Part shown: positions 8,815 through 16,000 of the stretch, in pieces | How positions within the stretch are numbered: the first letter of the stretch is position 1 | Layout of the letters: every line of letters begins with the position of its first letter | Assembly: GCA_023647555.1 (NCBI GenBank) | Contig: JALRLY010000218.1 | Coordinates: 1-25,607 of the forward strand | Origin: Pancytospora philotis | Taxonomy: Eukaryota; Microsporidia | Length of the DNA: 25,607 bases | Reading direction: 5' to 3' | Translations under genes and position numbers: made by a program | The notes under the pieces: model-generated | Databases searched by the model: none | Told to the model about the DNA's origin: nothing | The model's input: the letters and a program-made list of their open reading frames with translations, nothing else

Positions 8815-9086
8815 TGGAGCACAGGAAAATGAAAATCAGTGGTTACACAATTGTTGGAGATTTGTGGGCGTAGAGCTTCGGGGAGGGCAGTGATTATTGT
8901 TGTGGGTGGCGAAATTATTCATTTAACTCCTTATAAACTATGGGCATTTTATGCAGTGCCAATATCAGTGTTCTGTTTGAATAAACACACTGTATACACT
9001 CGCACGCCTGCTATCGGCATAAGCAACCTCAGCAATATTTTCCATACCGCCAATTTTTATTTTTGAAAACTCGCGGCGCCTTGGCC

Positions 9087-9215
9087 ATGGAAAATGACCT
9101 GTACGTCGTGAAGAAGCTGCTCGAGCAGATAAACGCTGCGCTCAACGAGGGCGGCGACGCGCCGACAGAGGAAAATAGCATAGAGAAGTTCTTAAAGAAG
9201 TACGGGCATAACTAA
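9087..9215 (+). CDS. Candidate small protein, 42 aa, unknown
   Basis: The frame starts MENDLYVVKKLLEQINAALN, passes an acidic Gly/Asp/Glu segment and ends IEKFLKKYGHN. It predicts two short amphipathic helices and no membrane segment. Codons in its first half are GC-rich at the third position (CTG, GTC, GTG, AAG, CTC, GAG), as in the conserved genes and unlike the surrounding AT-rich gap. An AATTTTTATTTTT element lies about 25 bases upstream. I do not recognise the family. Codon bias and the upstream element favour a real gene; the short length leaves doubt. Confidence 0.45.
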   Translation: MENDLYVVKKLLEQINAALNEGGDAPTEENSIEKFLKKYGHN

Positions 9216-9510
9216 GGCCCAGTTGCATTTAGAATCAGTGCGTTCGTGATGTGGCGGTCATTCCTTTCTTAGTCATTACACTATTACAGAGTCTTATAGT
9301 GCCTCATATCCCTCCACAATTCCTGCCCTTAGGCCGATCAACAAACACAGCGGCAAGTGATTTATTTCAAGACGCGAAAATTACCAGCGGGCCATCCTGG
9401 CTTTGCTTCCGAGAGCTTGGCAGCATCCACTCGTACGGCTCCAGCCCTGACGGCCGTGCACCGCGTCATCCGCGTTGCGGCACACCCCCTCTCTGAATGT
9501 TCTTGCCTCG
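9216..9510. other. Gap between the small ORF and TBP
   Basis: No convincing protein gene. The left half is AT-rich. The right half (from about 9378) is GC-rich and holds the 5S-like stretch listed separately. An 81-codon frame on the plus strand (9251-9496) has no recognisable features. Confidence 0.4.
9378..9458 (-). ncRNA. 5S rRNA-like segment, possibly degenerate
   Basis: The minus strand reads CTCTCGGAAGCAAAGCCAGG followed by ATGGCCCGCTGGTAA. This closely follows the middle of eukaryotic 5S rRNA (TCTCGGAAGCTAAGCAGGGT, then CGGGCCTGGTTAGT), the part that includes loop C, helix II and the start of the internal control region. The 5' side (ACGGCCGTCAGGGCTGG) offers a short helix II partner. 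The 3' third does not match, so this may be a pseudogene or a chance resemblance. Confidence 0.25.
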
Positions 9511-9525
9511 AAAAAATTTTATCCC
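9511..9525 (+). promoter_or_regulatory. Start signal of TBP
   Basis: AAAAAATTTT (9511-9520) then ATCCC, with the ATG ten bases further on. Confidence 0.55.
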
Positions 9526-9534
9526 TTTAAAGCG

Positions 9535-10128
9535 ATGGACTCCCCCGATCTGCTGGACGAACAAGAACAGCCTAACACGCAACGCTCGGGCGCGCTGCCG
9601 CAGCTCCAAAACGTGGTGGCAACGGTCAACCTCAACTGCAAACTAGACCTCAAGAACATCGCGCTCCACGCCCGAAACGCAGAATACAACCCAAAGCGCT
9701 TCGCGGCCGTGATCATGCGCATCCGCGAGCCGAAAACTACCGCACTCATCTTTGCATCGGGCAAAATGGTCGTCACCGGCGCGAAGTCCGAGAAGGCGTC
9801 GAAGATCGCGTCGCAGCGCTACGCAAAGATCATCCACAAGCTCGGCTTCAACGCGCAGTTCACCGAGTTCAAGGTGCAGAACATCGTGTCCAGCTGCGAC
9901 CTCAAGTTCTGCATCAAGCTCGAGGGCCTCGCGTACGCGCACTCCAACTTCTGCTCGTACGAGCCCGAGCTCTTCCCCGGGCTCATCTACCGCATGGTCA
10001 AGCCGAAGATCGTGCTCCTCATCTTCGTGAGCGGGAAGATCGTGCTGACCGGCGCGAAGGTGCGGGAGGACATCTACCAGGCCTTCGAGAACATCTACCC
10101 CGTGCTGACACAGTATAGAAAGACATAA
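9535..10128 (+). CDS. TBP: TATA-box-binding protein (TBP)
   Basis: TBP nucleates transcription by all three nuclear RNA polymerases by bending TATA DNA. The 197-residue protein is almost entirely the two-repeat saddle. After a 20-residue N-terminal leader, repeat 1 begins [17 protein letters not shown] and contains [20 protein letters not shown] and [12 protein letters not shown]. Repeat 2 begins [19 protein letters not shown] and contains [22 protein letters not shown] and [16 protein letters not shown]. The family signature and the spacing between repeats are intact. The short N terminus is normal for reduced eukaryotes. The start is fixed by the AAAAAATTTT and CCC signal upstream. The identification is essentially certain. 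Confidence 0.97.
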   Translation: MDSPDLLDEQEQPNTQRSGALPQLQNVVATVNLNCKLDLKNIALHARNAEYNPKRFAAVIMRIREPKTTALIFASGKMVVTGAKSEKASKIASQRYAKIIHKLGFNAQFTEFKVQNIVSSCDLKFCIKLEGLAYAHSNFCSYEPELFPGLIYRMVKPKIVLLIFVSGKIVLTGAKVREDIYQAFENIYPVLTQYRKT

Positions 10129-10349
10129 ACTAGTAAATTAAAATTTTAAACGCAGCCGCTCCCGTCTCCGCCGCAGCCCTGCGTGTTTGCCGCTAAAAAT
10201 TTTGTTTTGCGTTCATGCGGACACGTGTGGTGCAGAATATAAAGCAATAAAGCCGGGGTGCAAAAGCAGCATAAAGTAAATTTACTGCTGTATCATTTCA
10301 AGTAACTCGACGGCATCAATGCTGCTCGCCAGAGGCTATCAACCTATCA
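10129..10349. other. Convergent gap containing two AAAATTTT elements
   Basis: The genes on both sides end here, yet the gap carries two copies of the start-type A/T element (near 10142-10149 and 10194-10201). Between them is a GC-rich block with CGCAG and CTGCG ends able to pair, and near 10270-10293 a palindrome GTAAATTTAC. After the second element an 11-codon frame (MRTRVVQNIKQ) follows. This could be a noncoding RNA unit or just 3' processing sequence; AATAAA occurs near 10245. Confidence 0.3.
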
Positions 10350-10745
10350 TTACAGATAGTTCCTGAAGCTCTCGGTCCCGCAGATCTTCATCGGCGGCGT
10401 GATCTGCTGGATCTCCATCTCGCCCGTGTAGCTGTCGTTCTCATCGACCCGGCAGGGGAACGTGGACATGTACAGCCCGTCGCTCACCGGGATGCTCGCG
10501 CCCGGCTCGAGTCGGAGCACGCAGAAGCTGATGAGCGTGTCGACGTAGATCTCGCCGGCGCTGCCGATCTGGCAGTGCGGCATCACGCCGTTGATCGTGA
10601 AGGAAAGCGGCACGCCGCCCAGCACCGCGGAGTAGCGCAGCAGCTGCCGCGACACCTGGCCGAACACGCACGCGAACGGCTCATTCAGGAACTTCGGCGA
10701 AACCGGCAGACACATCTCCAGCCGCACCTCAGCGAACTCGGCCAT
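10350..10745 (-). CDS. RPA43-like RNA polymerase I stalk subunit, minimal form, 131 aa
   Basis: The first 90 residues follow the N-terminal (SHS2/RPB7-type) domain of the RPB7/RPC25/RPA43 family: FAEVRLEMCLPVSPKFLNEP, then VSRQLLRYSAVLGGVPLSF, a G-E-I-Y-V-D strand and LISFCVLRLEPG. The phrase LLRYS..L.GVPL and the ..F.V...PG ending are closest to RPA43, the Pol I stalk subunit that contacts initiation factor Rrn3. The usual C-terminal S1/OB-like domain is reduced to about 40 residues, far shorter than yeast RPA43 (326). The ATG at 10745 follows AAATTTCTACCCC. The presence of RPA1 in the same window is compatible but not evidence. RPB7 or RPC25 are less likely alternatives. Confidence 0.6.
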   Translation of the reverse strand: MAEFAEVRLEMCLPVSPKFLNEPFACVFGQVSRQLLRYSAVLGGVPLSFTINGVMPHCQIGSAGEIYVDTLISFCVLRLEPGASIPVSDGLYMSTFPCRVDENDSYTGEMEIQQITPPMKICGTESFRNYL

Positions 10746-10746
10746 C

Positions 10747-10760
10747 GGGGTAGAAATTTT
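10747..10760 (-). promoter_or_regulatory. Start signal of the RPA43-like gene
   Basis: AAAATTTCTACCCC on the minus strand, ending two bases from the ATG at 10745. It argues against using upstream in-frame codons that would add a hydrophobic leader. Confidence 0.55.
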
Positions 10761-10893
10761 GCAGGCCGTTGTAGTGAGAGAATATGCAGAGAATAGCAGC
10801 CACAACAGATAAACACACATAGAACTTGTATAAAAATACACAAAACTTGTATAAAAAAATCTGCTGCCTCCAGAATAAATTTACTTCCGCGCT

Positions 10894-11637
10894 CTAGTTG
10901 TTTATGTGCGCGTACGGCGCATAGTCGAAGCTGTCGATGCGCCGCGCGACGCCCGGGCTGACGCGCCGCATCACATCGGCAATGCGGTACTTGAACTTCC
11001 CGGCGTCGCCGAGATCGAGGCTAAGCAGCTGGAAGCGCGCCGGCTTGGCGCCGAGCACGAAGACGCGCTCGCACTCTATCTCGCGGTACCCGTCGAGGAA
11101 GATGGCGCACTCGCTCTCGATCCGCCCGGCGCACTCCTCCATGCTGCGGACATCGCAGTCCAGCTTGAAGATCTTGCAGAATATGCGGGCGCGGTTGGTG
11201 TCCTTCGTGAAGATGGTGGCCCGGAAGCACTGCGCCAGCATGAAGACCGCGACGAAGCGCTCGTTCTTCTCGGCCTTGATGAGGAATCTGCACAGCGGCA
11301 GCTTCTTGAAGCCGCTGCCAGCCTCCACGATGAGCGGTTTGTCGAAGTCCTCGAGCGCGTAGCCGAAGGAGTCGAGCAGCCCAAAGTCCCTGACGATTAT
11401 GTGCGAGGAGTCGAAGTGGCCGGCATGTGCCTTGTACTGCGCGACGCTCAGCTCGACACTCACGCCGCGCAGCTGCAGCTTCTCCAGCACCGCGTCGTCG
11501 TGCGCGGCTTTGGAAGCGTAGAGCGTGACGATCGGCACGCGGCTGCAGCTCAGCAGCATGTTCTCCACGACGTTCTCCTCCGACGCCGACGTCTCGTAGT
11601 TTGTCTGCGGATCCAAGCGGAGCGGCTGCACGAACAT
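10894..11637 (-). CDS. Degenerate DEAD-box helicase related to DBP9/DDX56 (pseudo-helicase), 247 aa
   Basis: DBP9/DDX56 acts in large ribosomal subunit assembly. The C-terminal phrase GKFKYRIADVMRRVSPGVARR matches the DBP9-specific extension (F-x-YR-x-x-D-x-x-R-x-V/T). Upstream, LCRFLIKAEKNERFVAVFML and TIFTKDTNRARIFCKIF follow the start of the second RecA domain. SSHIIVRDFGLLDSFGYALED (residues 77-97) aligns to helicase motif II with its DBP9-type SFGY continuation, but DEAD is replaced by RDFG. No Walker A (GxGKT) and no motif VI (HRxGRxxR) are present, and the length is about half that of the family. ATPase activity is therefore very unlikely. The frame is intact and keeps GC-rich third positions, so the gene appears maintained. 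The DBP9 link is by pattern recognition. Confidence 0.6.
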   Translation of the reverse strand: MFVQPLRLDPQTNYETSASEENVVENMLLSCSRVPIVTLYASKAAHDDAVLEKLQLRGVSVELSVAQYKAHAGHFDSSHIIVRDFGLLDSFGYALEDFDKPLIVEAGSGFKKLPLCRFLIKAEKNERFVAVFMLAQCFRATIFTKDTNRARIFCKIFKLDCDVRSMEECAGRIESECAIFLDGYREIECERVFVLGAKPARFQLLSLDLGDAGKFKYRIADVMRRVSPGVARRIDSFDYAPYAHINN

Positions 11638-11670
11638 GCGCTAAAAAAACCAAAATCTGAAATGCGTGCT

Positions 11671-11679
11671 AAAAATTTT
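11671..11679 (-). promoter_or_regulatory. A/T start element of the pseudo-helicase gene
   Basis: AAAATTTTT on the minus strand about 34 bases before the ATG at 11637. No CCC follows, unlike most other genes here. Confidence 0.35.
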
Positions 11680-11795
11680 GAGCGCGCTGTTGGCGGCCAG
11701 CGGTATCCCCCGGGGCTGCTAGCAGTCAATACGGTGTTACTGCATAGAATGGATGGAATAATGCTGCTATCAGTACGAATCCGATAGTGTTTGTC

Positions 11796-11900
11796 TATAA
11801 AAATTTATGCAATCTTATTTTTGCGTCAATGCAGAGCAAAGACGAACTGCAATGCTCTGAATGCATGCTTACGCACATTCCCGAGCCCCGGCATGCATTC
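11796..11900 (+). ncRNA. Candidate structured RNA: TATA box plus two adjacent hairpins
   Basis: TATAAAAATTT at 11796-11806 is followed about 26 bases later by two perfect inverted repeats. The first is CAGAGCA (11832-11838) with TGCTCTG (11853-11859). The second is GAATGCATGC (11859-11868) with GCATGCATTC (11891-11900) around a 22-base loop. The region lies between divergent genes and holds no convincing protein frame. A small RNA gene is one reading; regulatory DNA is another. Confidence 0.3.
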
Positions 11901-12051
11901 TAGGCCCATTGGCCGGCGCTCCGCCCGCGCCCACGGCCGTCTGTTTATTTTGTGACGCAAACGCCGCCGTTTGAAATATTTGGGCGCGTAGCATCCCCGG
12001 CCGCAGGCAGAAACAGCGAATTTGTTTAAATCCGCCCCGGTAAACAATAAC

Positions 12052-12357
12052 ATGGAGCAGCAGCCGCAGAGCGAGCAGGTCAGGATCGTGTCGTCGGACA
12101 ACGTCGAGTTCGTGATCTCCACCGAGATCGCGTTCCTGTCGCGCACGCTCCACACGTTCTTCGACCGCGAGTGCCCCTTCAAGGAGACGGCGTCGCGCAC
12201 CGTGACGCTGCCGATCCGCGCGAAGGCGCTGCAGCGCATCATCGAGTTCATGGAGCACAAGCACAAGTCGGCCAACAACCTGGCGGTGGGTGAGTTCAAG
12301 ATACACGACGAGGAGACGATGGAGCTGCTGGACGTCGCGTCCTACCTGCGGATCTGA
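12052..12357 (+). CDS. ELC1: Elongin C (SKP1-like POZ-fold adaptor)
   Basis: The 101-residue protein follows elongin C in order. RIVSSDNVEFVISTEIAFLS corresponds to the L-I-S-S-D-G-x-E-F-x-V strand-turn-helix; RTLHTFFD and TVTLPIRAKALQRIIEFMEH give the I-P-x-x-x-L-x-R/K-V-x-x-Y/F segment; FKIHDEETMELLDVASYLRI matches the C-terminal E-x-A-x-E-L-L-x-A-A-x-x-L. The length is typical for elongin C and shorter than SKP1, and the C terminus ends right after the L-R/D-x motif as in elongin C. It bridges cullin ligases to BC-box substrate receptors, and in yeast Elc1 it acts in turnover of stalled Pol II. The ATG is preceded by CCCC 10 bases upstream. SKP1 is the only serious alternative. Confidence 0.8.
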   Translation: MEQQPQSEQVRIVSSDNVEFVISTEIAFLSRTLHTFFDRECPFKETASRTVTLPIRAKALQRIIEFMEHKHKSANNLAVGEFKIHDEETMELLDVASYLRI

Positions 12358-12372
12358 TCGGCTGTGCACGAC

Positions 12373-12392
12373 AGCCGGCGGGCACGCCGGCT
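12373..12392. repeat. GC-rich hairpin after elongin C
   Basis: AGCCGGCG, four-base loop GGCA, then CGCCGGCT: a perfect 8-bp stem starting 15 bases after the stop codon. It could stabilise or end the transcript. Confidence 0.5.
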
Positions 12393-12528
12393 CTGCGCTG
12401 GTTACCGAGCCCCGGAGAAATCACTTTCTAACACAGGCCCATGAGTAACTCGGCAGCTAATAAATTTAATCATGAAAGATTTCTGAGCCGCTTAGGCATA
12501 TCGAATGCTTTCAGGCGGCTGGCCACGG

Positions 12529-12549
12529 CTTTCTTTGGTATAAAGAAAG
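12529..12549. repeat. A/T hairpin in the convergent gap
   Basis: CTTTCTTT, loop GGTAT, AAAGAAAG: a perfect 8-bp inverted repeat. The right side also contains TATAAAG. It lies about 50 bases from the end of the minus-strand orphan. Confidence 0.4.
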
Positions 12550-12600
12550 TCTGACACACGTAACCCAAGCTAAAATACTAACGCCATAGACCAGTGGGAC

Positions 12601-14016
12601 TCAGAACTTCACGTCTATATCTTCGCTGGAATCACTGCCTGCGGGCTGCTCACTATCCATCGTTTCTGCGGGCTGGTCATCTTCCCAGACTCTTCTATTC
12701 TGTACGTGGTTCTCCTTCTGCGCCAGAGCCCACAATGCCTCATCTTCGGGGTTGTCAATGTTCCGCACGAGCTCCTTGATTGCGGCCACGCCCTCCGGAA
12801 GGAGCAGCGCACGCGCCTGCGCCACTAGCACGAGCATGGTACTCTTGAACACCCGAAGACTCAGGCCGTAGAGCATTAGGTCAAAAAGTGCGCGCGGCGG
12901 GATGCTGATTATGACCGGAAGGTTATCATTGAGCGCCAGCATTCTCTTAAGTGACATGGTATTGGCGGAGAAGTACTTTCTATACTGCCCGCGCTCCCAG
13001 TCGTCGCCATTCAACTGCGTTTTTTTGTGGTGCGCGAAAAAGTTCACTACAAACCATATATTATTGTAGCCGTGGTGGCGGCCGATTAAGTAGTTGAGCA
13101 TGTTATTGAGGGTAAACTTGTTCGCTTTAATCATATTCAGCATCAAGACTGCCCGTTTATCAGTTTGCTTGGTCAAATGCACGAGGAGCGCACCGTCGAA
13201 ATCATACTTGTCTATTTTGCTCACGAGCACTCGAGCCATGACCATTTCAGCAAATCTCATGACCTTTAGCGCAGTCGCGTTGATTTCTACGCTCATGTTG
13301 TAGTACCCGACCTCGATAATCGCAATAAACCGCTCCCGCAGCGCCATTCTACCCTTGTCGTCGCCACTGAGCAGGTACACCAAGATCGCGTATGCGTCGG
13401 CGACAATTTTCAGATTCAGATTCAGATCGGCATTTGCTACTAAAACGGCGTTTGTTTCCTGACCAGCGCTTGTTTCTGGACCAGCGCTTGTTTCTAGACC
13501 AGATAGGAACTCTCGGGGGCTGAGGCTGCACTGCTCCGCGACCGCGCCGTCCAGGTAGTGGACCAAGTCGGAAACCACGCGTGGCGGATGCGCGTGAAAC
13601 ACGCCTATGTCCTCGTCCGCAATGCGTATGATGTTGGCGAGCATCGCGCGCTTCGCAAGGCAATTCATGTTCCGGACAATCAAGCGCGCGCACTCAAGCG
13701 GATCAGGCATGTTGAGCACATCCACTGCTACGTCGCGTATCACAGAGCCAATGAATTTGCCGCCCTTATAGCTCATAGTCTCAGAAGGCGGCAGTTTGGT
13801 GTGCGAGTTATTCCACAGGATCTGACCGATATCTGCAGCCAGGCTATAGAGCACTACCCTGTCGTGCGTATTATTCAGAGACGCAAAGTCTCCGAGGGGG
13901 CTGACCCGCATTAGCCGTGTAGTTCTAGCAGACGGTTTGCCGCTTGTCCTGCTCACTGGCACCGCAAGAACAGCAACAAAAACAGCCAACAGGTTCCGCA
14001 TGGCAGCGACCAGCAT
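12601..14016 (-). CDS. Orphan protein with N-terminal signal sequence, 471 aa
   Basis: The start at 14016 is set by a strong AAAATTTTACCC signal; the frame is open further upstream but without that support. MLVAAMRNLLAVFVAVLAVPVS is a good signal peptide or anchor. The rest is mostly helical (for example AAILVYLLSG-like and MRFAEMVMARVLVSKIDKYD segments) with few cysteines. At about residues 170-190 there is a Thr/Ala/Gly repeat (ETSAGPETSAGQETNA) encoded by an 18-bp tandem repeat. The C terminus is acidic and Ser-rich (DSEQPAGSDSSEDIDVKF). Third codon positions are less GC-rich than in the conserved genes. It is divergent to another orphan (14309-15787) of similar size. No family is recognised; a fast-evolving secreted or surface protein is an inference. 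Confidence 0.75.
   Translation of the reverse strand: MLVAAMRNLLAVFVAVLAVPVSRTSGKPSARTTRLMRVSPLGDFASLNNTHDRVVLYSLAADIGQILWNNSHTKLPPSETMSYKGGKFIGSVIRDVAVDVLNMPDPLECARLIVRNMNCLAKRAMLANIIRIADEDIGVFHAHPPRVVSDLVHYLDGAVAEQCSLSPREFLSGLETSAGPETSAGQETNAVLVANADLNLNLKIVADAYAILVYLLSGDDKGRMALRERFIAIIEVGYYNMSVEINATALKVMRFAEMVMARVLVSKIDKYDFDGALLVHLTKQTDKRAVLMLNMIKANKFTLNNMLNYLIGRHHGYNNIWFVVNFFAHHKKTQLNGDDWERGQYRKYFSANTMSLKRMLALNDNLPVIISIPPRALFDLMLYGLSLRVFKSTMLVLVAQARALLLPEGVAAIKELVRNIDNPEDEALWALAQKENHVQNRRVWEDDQPAETMDSEQPAGSDSSEDIDVKF
13454..13507. repeat. 18-bp tandem repeat, three copies, inside the orphan gene
   Basis: Units begin GTTTCCTGACCAGCGCTT (13454), GTTTCTGGACCAGCGCTT (13472) and GTTTCTAGACCAGATAGG (13490). 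The unit is a multiple of three, so the frame is kept. A CAGATT triplet repeat sits close by at about 13409-13427. Confidence 0.8.
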
Positions 14017-14020
14017 CTGC

Positions 14021-14032
14021 GGGTAAAATTTT
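14021..14032 (-). promoter_or_regulatory. Start signal of the 471-aa orphan
   Basis: AAAATTTTACCC on the minus strand, four bases before the ATG at 14016. It decides the start. Confidence 0.55.
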
Positions 14033-14308
14033 ACCTTGTTCAAATTTCGCGCTGGCCTGTGCATAGTGTGGTATTTGCTGGTTGCCATTTCCACCAACTA
14101 TAATGAAACAATGCTGGCGTCTGACAAACAGCCAGCTACTCTCAGCTCTGACCAGCTTTTTGTCTGCTGATCTATAGTGATCCAGGCTAGTTGGAAGCGG
14201 GCCGGAAAGATTCTGGTACAGAGGAATATGCAGTGTTCGTCCATTTAGAAAGTGCAGGATTTCTTCCGCTTTTAGGTTTATAACGACAAAAATAAGACAC
14301 CCCTCACT

Positions 14309-15787
14309 ATGCTCGTGGGTGTCGCAGAAGCGCTTGGACTGTGCATCCAGCGAATTCATGAAGCAGTGCCGGAACGGCCCGTAGCCAACGCAGAATCGAC
14401 GCTTGTGAGCTGGTACAGACCCGGCGACAGACACAGCGAAGCGGATTGCGAATTTTTTGTCAACGAGGTCAGCAGATTTATGGGCGGCGCTGTCGCGGCT
14501 GTGATCGGCCGCGATAAGGAGGTGCTGGCGGGTTTCCACCAGGAGTTCAGAGAATGCAGCGTCGTGAATAAAGAGCGGCTGGTGAGGTGTATGCTCGATT
14601 TTATGGACTACGAGCTGAGTATAATGCCCAATATTGCAATCATGAGCATTGGCATCGTAAAGGAGCTTAGTCCGCACTCGATGCTGTGCTCCAGAATGCT
14701 TGTCGCCGACTTTCTGGAAGAGGCAATCAAAGGCTCTGACGGTCAATCGGACGAGCAGAGCCCAGACCCCAAGCGCCTTAGCGATTACCGCTGCTCGGAC
14801 TACCCGGGCACGGCGCGTACTTTTATCAGAATGGTCGACGAGAAGATCGCCGGGTTGCAAGGCACCGACATTGACTACGAGAAACTTTTCGCTAAAAGCT
14901 CGCTGAGCGCCTCTGGTCTCGTGTCGCTGGCGGTTATAAGGGCCAGTTGGGACGGGTCCAGGCTATACCAGGAGTTTCAAAAGATGCTCGCAGCATTCAA
15001 CACCAGCTGCAAAAGCGCAGACGCGTATGGGAAGTGTGTGCTACTGATCACAATTAAGATGCTTAATTTACTTAACCTGGATAGAAACGAGAGAATAGAG
15101 ACCGCGTCTAAGCTGATCGAATATGTGGTTGCAAACGGGGTGCAAGACACAAAGATAATTTTCACGCGGAACGAGTTTAGCACGGGCTTCATTTTCGGAG
15201 AAGCCCTGCTGCGGTACGGCTCTCGCGACGGGTTCAAGCAGTGCGATTATGACTCGCTCATCTCTTTTCTTATAAAGTACGGCGCCTCATACAGGAGTCT
15301 GGCGGACAAGGTGGGCGAGCTGGTACTGGAACTGAGGCGCGACACGCTGGCAGAGCTGCCTCAGTGCCTGGACTTCGTCGATTTCTGCTCCACGTATTGG
15401 GCGAAGTATATGCACGTGCTCGATGCGAAAACGAACTTCCTCTTCGTTCAGCTTGTTACATACAAGAAGAAAGGCTATCTCCTGGAAAAGCTCCTGAAGA
15501 ACCTCTTTGACACGTGCCGTTCGAGCGATGAGCAGATCAGAGACATGCTGCGCTGCTGCCAAAGTGTGAAGACACTCATCCGCATTATTAAGTACTTCTC
15601 CATAGATAGACTAAAAAGGTTCGAGATGTATATTTCTAAATGCAATGCGACGAAGCGCCAGGAGAACCCTGAAATTCTGCGCGCTGGGGCCAACGCTGAT
15701 GAAAAAATACTACACTGTGTTAAGGAGCGCCTAAAAATCTCAGGGATAATAGCTGTTAAACGTATGCCGAATGGTTACCAGAGCTAA
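14309..15787 (+). CDS. Orphan protein, 492 aa, predicted all-helical
   Basis: The ATG at 14309 has CCCC seven bases upstream and an in-frame stop at 14273, so the start is well fixed. The product is rich in amphipathic helices and Leu/Ile (IKMLNLLNLDRNERIETASK, LLEKLLKNLFDTCRSSDEQI), has a basic C terminus, and carries no signal peptide or motif that I recognise. It may adopt a helical repeat fold. It is head to head with the 471-residue orphan across about 290 bases. The two are similar in size and helical content, but I see no firm alignment between them. AATAAA follows the stop within 15 bases. The gene is probably real because of its length and start signal; the function is unknown. Confidence 0.75.
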   Translation: MLVGVAEALGLCIQRIHEAVPERPVANAESTLVSWYRPGDRHSEADCEFFVNEVSRFMGGAVAAVIGRDKEVLAGFHQEFRECSVVNKERLVRCMLDFMDYELSIMPNIAIMSIGIVKELSPHSMLCSRMLVADFLEEAIKGSDGQSDEQSPDPKRLSDYRCSDYPGTARTFIRMVDEKIAGLQGTDIDYEKLFAKSSLSASGLVSLAVIRASWDGSRLYQEFQKMLAAFNTSCKSADAYGKCVLLITIKMLNLLNLDRNERIETASKLIEYVVANGVQDTKIIFTRNEFSTGFIFGEALLRYGSRDGFKQCDYDSLISFLIKYGASYRSLADKVGELVLELRRDTLAELPQCLDFVDFCSTYWAKYMHVLDAKTNFLFVQLVTYKKKGYLLEKLLKNLFDTCRSSDEQIRDMLRCCQSVKTLIRIIKYFSIDRLKRFEMYISKCNATKRQENPEILRAGANADEKILHCVKERLKISGIIAVKRMPNGYQS

Positions 15788-15925
15788 ATGCGCCAAATCA
15801 ATAAAATTTACTCTTAAAGCGCTTATCGCTCTAGCTACCACTGAAAATATGACAGCATCATAATAAATGCACGTAGCTCTTAATACATGATGAAGACTGC
15901 TACTTTCTTACAACCCTTATCAGAG

Positions 15926-15974
15926 CCTACTGCTGTCCGCCTAGTGCAGCTTTGTACAGCCAAACGGCAGTGGG
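15926..15974. repeat. Imperfect inverted repeat between orphan and RPR2
   Basis: CCTACTGCTG (15926-15935) can pair with CGGCAGTGGG (15965-15974) over ten positions, two of them G-U. The enclosed 29 bases are mixed sequence. It lies 27 bases past the end of RPR2 and could be a 3' element or a small structured RNA. Confidence 0.3.
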
Positions 15975-16000
15975 TCGCAGGATGAGCGTCGGTTGCGGTC

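Larger units (their letters stand above)
11638..12051. other. Divergent intergenic region, pseudo-helicase to elongin C
   Basis: This gap of about 410 bases carries the start signals of both neighbours (AAAATTTTT at 11671; TTTAAATCCGCCCC at 12024-12038) and the hairpin pair described separately. A palindromic CCCCCGGGG-like stretch occurs near 11708. No protein gene is seen. Confidence 0.4.

Noticed and set aside
12361..12600. tRNA or snRNA genes in the gaps
   Set aside because: I looked by eye for tRNA B-box (GGTTCGA) and U6 (ACAGAGA) cores in the gaps and found none convincing; a tRNAscan-SE and Infernal run would settle it.
14103..14177. Short frame MKQCWRLTNSQLLSALTSFL resembling a signal peptide upstream of the 492-aa orphan
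   Set aside because: It is in another frame, ends in a stop, and no GTAAGT-type splice site links it to the downstream gene, which has its own CCCC start signal.
13925..14860. A 311-codon minus-strand frame overlapping both divergent orphans
   Set aside because: It lies antisense to the 492-aa orphan and across the promoter region, has no start signal, and its translation is low in recognisable structure.
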